A stretch of DNA of 8,335 nt from an uncultured Clostridia bacterium (lineage in GTDB: Bacteria; Bacillota; Clostridia; HGM11514), in contig CAKSSZ010000053.1 in the NCBI GenBank assembly GCA_934489915.1, forward strand, positions 1 through 8,335, read 5' to 3'. Positions 1 to 6,735 of this stretch are shown piece after piece; the first letter of the stretch is position 1; each line of letters starts with the position of its first letter. The notes under the pieces are model-generated. The model was not told the DNA's origin. It saw only the letters and a program-made list of their open reading frames with translations, and did no database searches. Both the position numbers and the translations under genes were made by a program.

Positions 1-1
1 C

Positions 2-340
2 TTCAAAGAAACGGCAAAGGTTCCTACCATTAGCGCACCGGTCGCCGGGGAGGCAATCCCGGGCAGCGCAGGGAGCGAAAATCAGTATACAACACGGGTG
101 TTTTATTTCAGAACCTCCGGAATTAACTGGGAGGTGCCTACCTACGGAATGTATCTTTCCGACGCAAAGGACGGTCAACGCCTGGCGTTGGACGCCAAGG
201 GGACGATTTCCAACGGTATGTTCGGGATTCGGATTTACGGCGCAGCCGTAGAGGATACGGATTATTTTGTACAGGGCTATGTGAAATCCGATGAAGAGGA
301 AATTACCTCCGGGGAGCCGGTTTCCTATTCTATGAAATAA
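2..340 (+). CDS. C-terminal part of an unrecognised beta-rich protein (5' end outside window)
   Basis: The frame is open from the window edge to a TAA at 338-340, giving 112 residues of a longer protein. I do not recognise the family. The visible part starts with a Pro/Ala/Gly/Ser-rich linker (about residues 6-26), followed by a stretch alternating hydrophobic, aromatic and Gly residues, with FGIRIYG near residue 75 and a late DYFVQGYVKS segment. This is typical of an Ig- or fibronectin-like beta-sandwich at the end of a modular extracellular protein. There is no LPxTG motif, no C-terminal membrane helix, and none of the C-terminal repeats found in the next two genes. A strong terminator follows directly, so it is the last gene of its transcript. 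A secreted or surface protein is an inference from composition and from the secreted neighbours. The first in-frame ATG (98) lies inside the domain and is not a believable start. Confidence 0.7.
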   Translation, partial: FKETAKVPTISAPVAGEAIPGSAGSENQYTTRVFYFRTSGINWEVPTYGMYLSDAKDGQRLALDAKGTISNGMFGIRIYGAAVEDTDYFVQGYVKSDEEEITSGEPVSYSMK

Positions 341-347
341 CAGAAAG

Positions 348-388
348 AAAAAGCTGCGGTGCATATCATTGCGCCGCAGCTTTTTTTT
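348..388 (+). terminator. Rho-independent terminator of the upstream partial gene
   Basis: A GC-rich stem pairs 351-362 with 371-382 (AAGCTGCGG with CCGCAGCTT, continued by TGC with GCG including one G-T wobble). The loop is 8 nt, and a run of eight T follows at 381-388. It begins about 10 nt after the stop codon. Confidence 0.93.
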
Positions 389-443
389 AATGATAGAAAA
401 TCTGACATTTCCTTTAAAAAACCTACTACTTTGGCAGGGGTAC

Positions 444-472
444 TTGTGTTTTGGAAATAAACTTGCTACAAT
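444..472 (+). promoter_or_regulatory. SigA-type promoter of the first SGNH hydrolase gene
   Basis: The -35 box is TTGTGT (444-449), followed by a 17-nt spacer and the -10 box TACAAT (467-472). A TGC directly before the -10 makes it an extended -10. Transcription should start near 479, leaving a leader of about 15 nt before the start codon. The arrangement is nearly the same as for the downstream paralog. Confidence 0.7.
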
Positions 473-494
473 ATAGAAAAAAGGGGTGGGATGA

Positions 495-2420
495 ATGAAA
501 AGAAACTTATTGGTTGGATTGTTATGCGGCTTTTTGCTGCTGTTTTCGGTCGGTGCGGCAGGGGCGGACAAGCCCTCCGGGCTGGATCGGCTGACAGATG
601 AGCCGGGGAATTTATATGTAGCGTATCTGGGCGGCTCCATTACGGAGGGCGCCGGCGGCTCGGGCAGTATTTCTTACGGGGACGGAGCAGGGAGCGGTCA
701 CGCAAGGTGGTCGTCTCAGCTGACAAAACGGTATTTTCAGAAAAAATTTCCCCATAAAAAGGTCATTGAGGTCAATGCGGGCGTTGGGGGAACCGGTTCC
801 AACCTGGGGCTGTTCCGTATGGAAAAGGACGTGGTGGAACGGTGCGGCGGCGAAGGGCCGGACGTGGTGTTTGTGGAATTTGCAGTCAATGACGGCTGGC
901 TCAATACCCACCTGCCCCAGCAGGGCAAGCAACAGATGGAGGGGATCGTCCGCCAGCTTTCCAAGCTGCCCAAGCAGCCGGTGATTATTTTTGTATATAC
1001 GGCGGCGCTGGACAGCCCGGGGGACTTTACCACTTGCCTGGAAAGCGCAAAGGTGCAGCAGGAGGTGGCGGAGGCTTACGGAATCGGCTCCCTTTGCTTA
1101 TCGGAATATGTGGCGGGCGGTACGGATCTGGACGGCAATGCCATTGTATGGGATCGCAGTCAGGAAAACAGCTGGACGGGGGACGGCACCCACCCCAGCA
1201 ACCTGGGCTATACCAAATATACCGATTATATCATCCGGCAGTTTGAAACCCGTTACGAAGATTATTTTAAAAATCCTACTCGGCATGAGGCACCCCTGTT
1301 TGGCTACGAATTTGGGCATCCTGCCGCTCTTTCCCATGACAGCGAGCGGATCGCCTATACGGGGGAATGGCAGCGGATAAAGAGCACGGAGCTGCCTTAT
1401 GTGTACGGTAAGTTCGGGGAAACCACCGGGGTGACTTCTGCCGCCGGGGCTACGGCTTCTCTGCAGTTTTCCGGCAGGAGCATTGGGCTTTATATCGGCA
1501 GGGGAAAATGGGGGGCAAAGGTGAGCTATGTGATTGACCAAGGCTCCTCCCAGCCTATTACAGGTGTAGTGGATCAATATAATGGGACCAATTACTGGAT
1601 GCCGACCATCACCCTGTTCCGAAGCGATCTGCGCCCCGGGGAGCATACCATTACCTTGACGGTCATGCAGCCGGAGGCGGGGCAGGAGGAACGGAATCAG
1701 TTTTTGCTGGGCTACTTTTTATTGGATGAAGAACAGCCTGCGCCCACGGTTACCGGGGTAGCTTTGCCCAAAAACGTGCGGGCGGGGGAGAAAATTTTGG
1801 CAGGCTATACGTATGTCAATCCGGCGGAGGAAGGGGAAAGCCGCATTGAATGGCTGGCCTCTGACTCTCCCACAGGAGAAAAGCGGCCGGTCGGAACAGG
1901 CAGGGAATTTACCCCCGAGACGGATTTGATCGGACAGTATTTGTTTTTACAGGTAACGCCGGTGAACTGCTTAGGAACGGCGGGAGCGGGCGTGCTTTCA
2001 GAACCGGTGCAGGTGCGCCGCCCGTCTGCGGAGACGGCCGGGGAAACACGGGGGATTACCTACCGGCAGGACGGGACGGCCGCAGCGCAGGTGACCAATC
2101 GCCTTACCGGAGCTGTGCTCCCGGTGACGATGCTGACGGCGGAATATCGGGTGGATGAACAGGGGCGCCGGGAAATGATCCAAATTAAAAGTCAGTCCCG
2201 GCATATTTTGGGCGGAGAAACGGCGGAGATTTCGGTGAAGCTCACCCCATCGGAGGGGAGCCTGGTACAGACCGTCCTGCTCTGCGCCGATACCTTGGAA
2301 CCCCTTTGCAGCCCCGTCTCCTATTGGCAAAACACCACCGAAAACGCCGTATGGACGGGGACAAAGCAGGAGGGGGAAATCCCCGTTTCTGTTTATCAGA
2401 TCAACGGATTTTCAAACTAA
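495..2420 (+). CDS. Secreted SGNH/GDSL-family hydrolase with modular beta-rich C-terminus (paralog 1)
   Basis: Predicted exported esterase/deacetylase of 641 residues. Seen: a signal peptide (MKRN, hydrophobic core 5-22, likely cleavage after AGA at 22-24). The SGNH blocks are in order: block I GGSITEG with nucleophile Ser48, block II around Gly96-Gly99, block III FAVND with Asn132, and block V DGTHP with Asp230 and His233. Block I has Gly where the classical motif has Asp. A beta-sandwich follows (about 270-410), resembling carbohydrate-binding modules, then an Ig-like domain (about 415-510) of the kind common in clostridial surface proteins, another beta-rich domain (about 515-615), and one C-terminal motif (620-641). 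The start at 495 is supported by AAGGGGTGGG at 481-490 and by the signal peptide; the ATG at 491 is in another frame. It lies 105 nt before a close paralog. Known for the family: acyl-ester hydrolysis through Ser-His. Inferred: extracellular de-esterification of a polysaccharide or envelope glycan. The substrate is unknown. Confidence 0.88.
   Translation: MKRNLLVGLLCGFLLLFSVGAAGADKPSGLDRLTDEPGNLYVAYLGGSITEGAGGSGSISYGDGAGSGHARWSSQLTKRYFQKKFPHKKVIEVNAGVGGTGSNLGLFRMEKDVVERCGGEGPDVVFVEFAVNDGWLNTHLPQQGKQQMEGIVRQLSKLPKQPVIIFVYTAALDSPGDFTTCLESAKVQQEVAEAYGIGSLCLSEYVAGGTDLDGNAIVWDRSQENSWTGDGTHPSNLGYTKYTDYIIRQFETRYEDYFKNPTRHEAPLFGYEFGHPAALSHDSERIAYTGEWQRIKSTELPYVYGKFGETTGVTSAAGATASLQFSGRSIGLYIGRGKWGAKVSYVIDQGSSQPITGVVDQYNGTNYWMPTITLFRSDLRPGEHTITLTVMQPEAGQEERNQFLLGYFLLDEEQPAPTVTGVALPKNVRAGEKILAGYTYVNPAEEGESRIEWLASDSPTGEKRPVGTGREFTPETDLIGQYLFLQVTPVNCLGTAGAGVLSEPVQVRRPSAETAGETRGITYRQDGTAAAQVTNRLTGAVLPVTMLTAEYRVDEQGRREMIQIKSQSRHILGGETAEISVKLTPSEGSLVQTVLLCADTLEPLCSPVSYWQNTTENAVWTGTKQEGEIPVSVYQINGFSN
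2352..2417 (+). repeat. Single C-terminal WxGT...YQINGF motif in paralog 1
   Basis: The last 22 residues run from WTGT to YQINGFSN and end at the stop codon. They match the unit that occurs three times at the end of paralog 2: an aromatic residue, x, G, T or S, an acidic/Gly turn, then Ser, x, Tyr, x, I or V, Asn, x, Phe. Confidence 0.75.
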
Positions 2421-2464
2421 ACAATTTTATTCTAAGATTTTATGCTTTTTTTCTAAGAAAACTA

Positions 2465-2493
2465 TTGATTTTTTCCGAAAAAGGTGATACAAT
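2465..2493 (+). promoter_or_regulatory. SigA-type promoter of the second SGNH hydrolase gene
   Basis: The -35 box is TTGATT (2465-2470), followed by a 17-nt spacer and the -10 box TACAAT (2488-2493), with TGA directly before it (extended -10). The start should fall near 2500, about 26 nt before the ATG. No convincing terminator separates paralog 1 from this promoter, so read-through from the first gene is possible. Confidence 0.75.
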
Positions 2494-2525
2494 TATTAAT
2501 AGTTATAGAAAAGGAGGAAAAGAAG

Positions 2526-4673
2526 ATGAATCTTCTGAAAAAATTGTGCGTTTGTGCGCTGGCTCTGATGACGGCAATGTCCGTTCTGGCAGGGACGGCA
2601 GCGGCAGCAGATCCTTCCCCGGCAAGCTACGGGGTGGACAATCTTAACAACGAAAGCGGCAATTTGTATATTGCCTATTTAGGCGGCTCGATCACTGAGG
2701 GTGCAGGTGCTGACGGGGTCATCACCTATAAGGATGACGCAGGAAGAGGAAGCGCCAGATGGACCTCTCAGCTGACCAAGCGTTATTTTAAGAAAAAATT
2801 CCCCAACAAGAATGTGGTTGAAGTGAACGCCGGCGTAGGCGGAACACCTTCCGACCTGGGCTTGTTCCGGTTCCGGCAGGAGGTTGTTGACAAGTGCAAC
2901 GGCGAAGGACCGGACGTATTGTTCGTAGAATTTGCGGTCAACGATAAGTGGGTTTCCAACAACAGCCCTGTTGAGGCGCAAAAGCGGATGGAAGGGATTT
3001 TGCGGCAGGCAGCCAAGCTGCCCAAGCAGCCGGTTGTGATTTTCGTTTATACCGCAGCGGTAGACGACGGAAGCTTTGACAATTACTTAAACAGCGCAAG
3101 GGTACATGACCAGGTTGCCAAGTATTATAACATCGGCTCCATTAACCTGTGCAAATATGTGGCTGACGGAACGGATATTTATGGCAATGCGATTATTTGG
3201 AAGCGTGATACAGACGGCAGCTGGACCGGTGACGGAACCCACCCCAATAACGAAGGGTATACACAGTATACCGATTATATCATCAAGCAGTTTAACGAGC
3301 ATTATGACGATTTCTTTAAGAAAATTGATTGGCAGCGTGCGCCGATGTCCGGCTATGAATTCGGCAAGGTAAGCCTGCTGTCCCAAAAGAGCAACCGGAT
3401 CATTTATACCGGCGGCTGGAGACAGGAAAACGGGTTGCTGCAAAACGCTTTCTTAGACGGCGTCAGAACCAGCACCACCGCAAATTCCACTCTGTCCTTT
3501 AACTTTAAAGGCAGAACCATCGGTGTGTACGCACCCCGTGGGGAAAAGGGCGCAACCGCAAACTATATTATTGATAAAGGCTCTGCCCACCCCATTACCG
3601 GAACGGTGAGCAACTATTATCCCTCCGGTTGGATGCGTGTGAATACCATGCTGCGGTTTGACTTACCGCCGGGAGATCACACCTTCACCCTGACTACCAA
3701 TGAAATGGAATCCGGCAAGCAGTTCTCCGTCGGTTACTTTATGCTGGATGAAGAGCAGCCGGATCCGATTGTGGCGGACGCTTCCTTGAACCATGCAGGT
3801 ACTGTGAAAGCAGGAACCGAGCTGGAAGCCAGCTATACTTATATCAATCCCGCTGAAGAAGGTACCTCTACCTTCCAATGGCTGGAGAGCGCAACCAGAA
3901 ACGGTACGTATACCCCGATCAGCGGTCAGACCGGCAAAAAGCTGACGGTTTCCGACAATGTGATCGGTAAGTATGTGAAGTTCCGCGTGACCCCGGTAGA
4001 CTGCCTGGGAACGGCAGGAGAAGCGGTAGATTCCGCTCCGGTGCAAGTGGTTCGTCCGGCGGCCAGCAAGGCATTTTCTGCAAAGAGTGTTTTGTATTAT
4101 GATGAAGCCGACAAGCTGCTCAGCCATATTCCTGCCGGTGCGCTGACCGCAAAAACAAGCGTAACCAACAGAATGGCTACCGCTGCTGTGAAGGTTTCCA
4201 TGCTGACAGCAGAATATACGGTAGATGCACAGGGTGTTAAGACCCTGGTTCAGGTAAAGAAGGATACCAAAGAGATTGCCGGCGGTGCAACCGTTGATTT
4301 CAGCAATACTCTGACTGCTGTTGCAGGGGAGGACCATCTGGTACAGACCATCCTGGTAGCAGAGGATAACCTGGAGCCGATCGGCCAGGCTGCACAGCTT
4401 TCCGGCGGTCAGGATGAACAGGTTGTTTATATTGGCACCGAGAACGAAGACGGCACCATCACTTCTATTTATCAAATCAACTGGTTTGATGACAGCGGTG
4501 AAGCAGATCAGCTCACCTATACCGGTAGCGAAGAGAAGGACGGTACGTTGATTTCCTCTTACGAGGTAAATTGGTTTTCCAAGACTCTGAAGAAGTTTTC
4601 TTATCTGGGAACTGAGATGCAGCAGGACGGAACAAGCGTTTCCGATTATAAAATTAATTCCTTTAACGATTAA
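2526..4673 (+). CDS. Secreted SGNH/GDSL-family hydrolase with three C-terminal repeats (paralog 2)
   Basis: Predicted exported esterase/deacetylase of 715 residues, roughly 60% identical by eye to paralog 1 in the catalytic domain. The start is the ATG at 2526: AAGGAGG (2511-2517) sits 8 nt upstream, and translation opens a clean signal peptide (MNLLKK, hydrophobic core, cleavage near Ala25-Ala28). An in-frame GTG at 2484 overlaps the promoter and has no Shine-Dalgarno site. Catalytic blocks: GGSITEG with Ser55, Gly103-Gly106, FAVND with Asn139, DGTHP with Asp236 and His239. The modules are as in paralog 1: beta-sandwich (about 273-405), Ig-like (about 413-508), beta-rich (about 515-628). Three 21-22 residue repeats then fill 635-715. 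Codon choice seems more selective than in paralog 1 (many AAC, AAG, GGC, ACC), hinting at higher expression. It has its own promoter and terminator. Inferred role: extracellular de-esterification of a glycan. No LPxTG or SLH anchor is visible, so the C-terminal repeats may mediate attachment or binding. Confidence 0.88.
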   Translation: MNLLKKLCVCALALMTAMSVLAGTAAAADPSPASYGVDNLNNESGNLYIAYLGGSITEGAGADGVITYKDDAGRGSARWTSQLTKRYFKKKFPNKNVVEVNAGVGGTPSDLGLFRFRQEVVDKCNGEGPDVLFVEFAVNDKWVSNNSPVEAQKRMEGILRQAAKLPKQPVVIFVYTAAVDDGSFDNYLNSARVHDQVAKYYNIGSINLCKYVADGTDIYGNAIIWKRDTDGSWTGDGTHPNNEGYTQYTDYIIKQFNEHYDDFFKKIDWQRAPMSGYEFGKVSLLSQKSNRIIYTGGWRQENGLLQNAFLDGVRTSTTANSTLSFNFKGRTIGVYAPRGEKGATANYIIDKGSAHPITGTVSNYYPSGWMRVNTMLRFDLPPGDHTFTLTTNEMESGKQFSVGYFMLDEEQPDPIVADASLNHAGTVKAGTELEASYTYINPAEEGTSTFQWLESATRNGTYTPISGQTGKKLTVSDNVIGKYVKFRVTPVDCLGTAGEAVDSAPVQVVRPAASKAFSAKSVLYYDEADKLLSHIPAGALTAKTSVTNRMATAAVKVSMLTAEYTVDAQGVKTLVQVKKDTKEIAGGATVDFSNTLTAVAGEDHLVQTILVAEDNLEPIGQAAQLSGGQDEQVVYIGTENEDGTITSIYQINWFDDSGEADQLTYTGSEEKDGTLISSYEVNWFSKTLKKFSYLGTEMQQDGTSVSDYKINSFND
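4428..4667 (+). repeat. Three C-terminal protein repeats of 21-22 residues in paralog 2
   Basis: The units lie at 4428-4490 (YIGT to YQINWFD), 4518-4580 (YTGS to YEVNWFS) and 4602-4667 (YLGT to YKINSFN), separated by linkers of 9 and 7 residues. Shared positions are Y-x-G-[TS]-E, D-G-T, S, Y, [IV]-N and F. The DNA copies have diverged, so the protein pattern is what is conserved. Confidence 0.85.
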
Positions 4674-4685
4674 TTGACACAGCTC

Positions 4686-4721
4686 AAAAAGCTGCCTTGC
4701 AATCTTGCAAGACAGCTTTTT
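4686..4721 (+). terminator. Rho-independent terminator after the SGNH pair
   Basis: AAAAAGCTG (4686-4694) pairs with CAGCTTTTT (4713-4721). After one mismatch the stem continues with CTTGC (4696-4700) against GCAAG (4707-4711). The T-tract is part of the right arm. It lies 12 nt after the stop codon. Confidence 0.88.
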
Positions 4722-4733
4722 GCTAACTATAAA
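4705..4733 (+). promoter_or_regulatory. Possible promoter of the HAD phosphatase gene
   Basis: TTGCAA (4705-4710), a 17-nt spacer and TATAAA (4728-4733) make a reasonable SigA-like promoter. The -35 lies inside the preceding terminator hairpin. The leader would be about 110 nt and AT-rich. No better candidate was seen between 4674 and 4850, but the call is weak. Confidence 0.35.
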
Positions 4734-4850
4734 ATAGAAAGAACCTCTCAAAAATAACAGCAGAACAGCTGCCGGAGTTAAAATTTTAAAAAATAAAAAG
4801 AAATGATACGCTTGAGAGAAATTAGACATGTTCATTTAGGGGGAGAGAAA

Positions 4851-5495
4851 ATGAAAGCTGCAAATTTATTGTTTGACCTGGACGGAACTGTTACCGATCC
4901 GGGGATCGGCATTACCAATTCGGTGATGTATGCATTAAAAAAGTTTGGAATTGAGGAACACGACCGGGAAAAGCTTTACAAATTTATTGGGCCGCCTCTT
5001 GCCAGCTCTTTTGAGGAATATTATGGGTTCTCTAAGCTGGCTGCCGTACTGGCGGTGGATTATTATCGGGAATATTACAGTAAGCAAGGCATTTTTGAAA
5101 ATCAGCTATACCCGGGAGTGGAGCAAATGCTGTCCCGTCTGCAAGAGCAGGGGAAGCGTTTGATTCTGGCGACCTCAAAGCCGGAGGTATTTGCCAAACG
5201 GATTTTAGAGCATTTTCAATTGGATTCTTATTTTGCATTTGTTTCAGGCAGTATGCTGGACGGGAAAAGGGTAGAAAAAGCAGAAGTGATTGCCTATGCC
5301 CTGGAGCGCTGCGGCTGTGGGAAAGACGCTGTCATGATCGGCGACAGAAAGCACGATGTGATCGGCGCAAGAAAAAATCACCTGGATTGTGTGGGGGTAT
5401 TGTTTGGGTATGGCTCCAGGCAGGAGTTAGAAGAGGCCGGCGCAAAGTGGCTGGCAGACGATGTTCCTGCCTTGGAGCGCATCTTGTTAGCATAA
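4851..5495 (+). CDS. HAD-superfamily phosphatase (5'-nucleotidase / phosphoglycolate phosphatase-like)
   Basis: Cytosolic phosphatase of 214 residues with all HAD motifs. Motif I is FDLDGT (nucleophile Asp9, acid Asp11), motif II is ATS (Thr108-Ser109), motif III is Lys143, and motif IV is GDRKHD (Asp165, Asp169). A helical cap lies between about residues 16 and 88, as in subfamily IA. The opening with TDPGIGIT followed by a helix containing YAL is typical of the HAD 5'-nucleotidase-like group near phosphoglycolate phosphatases. HAD substrate calls from sequence are unreliable, so nucleotide monophosphate or another small phosphoester is possible. The start at 4851 is chosen over an in-frame ATG at 4803 because AGGGGGAG (4838-4845) sits directly upstream and FDLDGT then falls near the N-terminus, as usual. 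It is a single gene between two terminators, convergent with glgD. There is no clear functional link to its neighbours. Confidence 0.85.
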   Translation: MKAANLLFDLDGTVTDPGIGITNSVMYALKKFGIEEHDREKLYKFIGPPLASSFEEYYGFSKLAAVLAVDYYREYYSKQGIFENQLYPGVEQMLSRLQEQGKRLILATSKPEVFAKRILEHFQLDSYFAFVSGSMLDGKRVEKAEVIAYALERCGCGKDAVMIGDRKHDVIGARKNHLDCVGVLFGYGSRQELEEAGAKWLADDVPALERILLA

Positions 5496-5505
5496 TTTAT
5501 TGTAC

Positions 5506-5545
5506 GAGGGCGCAGCAAAGCGATTTTATTTTGCTGCGCCTTTTT
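5506..5545 (+). terminator. Rho-independent terminator of the HAD gene
   Basis: GGCGCAGCAAA (5509-5519) pairs perfectly with TTTGCTGCGCC (5530-5540) around a 10-nt loop, followed by five T (5541-5545). It sits between two convergent genes. On the minus strand the hairpin is present but lacks a good T-run, so it may end glgD transcription only inefficiently. Confidence 0.92.
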
Positions 5546-5557
5546 GTATACGGAAGC

Positions 5558-6682
5558 TTAAACCGCCCGAAAGAGGGAGGCATCTGTTTTTCGCTCCATC
5601 ACAACGGGGAAATCGGGGGTGCCGGAAATTACTGTGCCGGGGTGCACGATGACGTTTTTCTCAATAATTGCATGGCTCAGCTGCACCCCGGGGGAAATCA
5701 CGGCTCCCTGTAGGATGATAGAATCCCGGATCTGACTGTCCGGCGCCTGAGATACAAACCGAGATAAAATACTGTGGGATACGGTTCCTCCAATGCGGCA
5801 GCCGTCTGCAATGACGCTGTCGGAAACATGGCTTCCGGCCAGGTAGAGAGAGGGCGGCGTATCCTTGATTTTGGTATAAATCGGCCGTTCGGGGCAAAAC
5901 AGTTCATTGCGCACCCGGGGGTCAAGCAGCTCCAGATTTGCCCGATAGTAGGCGGAGGTGGAGTTGATGCAGGCGGTATAGCCTGTAAACGGGAACCCGA
6001 TGGTACGGACGGATGCCAGACGCTGCATGAGGAAATCGGCCAGGGAGGCAGTCACCCCCGCCCGAGCCGCCTGATAAAGAAGGCGGATCAGCAGCTCCTT
6101 GCTCATCAAAAATAGCTCCATACAGATATTGGCACTGCTGTCGGCGCCGATATTCTTATTCACGCCGGTCACCATGCCGACATCATCCAGCTGCAGGCAG
6201 CCGCAGTTTAAAAATTCCCGATAGGCATGGCGGGTGGGGTGATAGACTGCGGTAATATCGCAGCCGGATGCGCAATGGGCTCCAATCAGGGCGGTGAAAT
6301 CCATATTGCAAAGCATATAGGAGGAGCATACCAGAACGTAGTTGACTTCGCTCCGTTTTAAAAATTCCATATTATTTCCAAAGACCTTTGCGTCGTCCAT
6401 GGGACTGAGCAGAGGGCGGTCAAACAAAAACAGCCCGCTGTGCTTTAGATCCAGATCCCAGGGGTGGCCGCTGCTGACATGATCCACCAGAGAGCGGGTG
6501 TTTTTCTGCGAAAAAATCCCCACCTGACGGATCCCTGCATTGACCAGGTTGGACAAAATAAAGTCGATCACCCGATAACGCCCCGCCATGGGAATGGTGG
6601 CAATGGGACGAAAGGCAGTCAGAGCGCGCAGCTCGGTTTCCGGTTCTTCTAAGTGAATAAAAGCCATTACATTGTGTTTCAT
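5558..6682 (-). CDS. glgD: GlgD, non-catalytic subunit of ADP-glucose pyrophosphorylase
   Basis: 374 residues, the usual GlgD length. It has the nucleotidyltransferase fold followed by a left-handed beta-helix, but the catalytic signatures are degraded as expected for GlgD. The GGxGxRL loop of GlgC is replaced by a segment rich in Glu, Leu and Thr (residues 8-25), although PMAGRYRVIDF (31-41) is retained. The GDHIYKMDY motif, which carries the catalytic Asp in GlgC, is here CSSYMLCNMDF (119-129). Known for the family: in Firmicutes GlgD pairs with GlgC to make a more active or differently regulated heteromer and is not itself an efficient enzyme. It follows glgC with 53 nt between them and has its own AAAGGA site (6693-6698) about 10 nt before the ATG. 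No promoter is visible in the gap, so co-transcription is likely. No glgA or glgB follows; the next gene is convergent. Confidence 0.95.
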   Translation of the reverse strand: MKHNVMAFIHLEEPETELRALTAFRPIATIPMAGRYRVIDFILSNLVNAGIRQVGIFSQKNTRSLVDHVSSGHPWDLDLKHSGLFLFDRPLLSPMDDAKVFGNNMEFLKRSEVNYVLVCSSYMLCNMDFTALIGAHCASGCDITAVYHPTRHAYREFLNCGCLQLDDVGMVTGVNKNIGADSSANICMELFLMSKELLIRLLYQAARAGVTASLADFLMQRLASVRTIGFPFTGYTACINSTSAYYRANLELLDPRVRNELFCPERPIYTKIKDTPPSLYLAGSHVSDSVIADGCRIGGTVSHSILSRFVSQAPDSQIRDSIILQGAVISPGVQLSHAIIEKNVIVHPGTVISGTPDFPVVMERKTDASLFRAV

Positions 6683-6735
6683 AGGGCAAGTTCCTTTCTG
6701 TTGCGGTAGTTTAGGTTGTGTGACGGGAATGTTGT

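Noticed and set aside
1098..1646. 182-codon minus strand open frame opposite paralog 1
   Set aside because: Antisense to the SGNH gene, with no recognisable domain, ribosome site or promoter.
2421..2464. Terminator between the two SGNH genes
   Set aside because: The stretch is T-rich and repeats CTAAGA, but contains no GC-rich inverted repeat able to form a terminator stem.
2484..2525. N-terminal extension of paralog 2 from a GTG at 2484
   Set aside because: The GTG overlaps the TGATACAAT promoter element and lies upstream of the predicted transcript start. The ATG at 2526 has AAGGAGG and begins a normal signal peptide.
3663..4835. 390-codon minus strand open frame opposite paralog 2
   Set aside because: It lies antisense to a well-supported secreted hydrolase, has a low-complexity Cys/His/Ile-rich translation with no domain, and has no ribosome site. 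It is a by-product of codon bias on the other strand.
4803..4850. 16-residue extension of the HAD protein from an ATG at 4803
   Set aside because: There is no ribosome site before 4803. AGGGGGAG sits before 4851, and HAD proteins of this group begin just before DLDGT.
5506..5545. Fully bidirectional terminator between the HAD gene and glgD
   Set aside because: The hairpin is symmetric, but on the minus strand it is followed by CTCGTAC rather than a T-run, so only + strand intrinsic termination is well supported.
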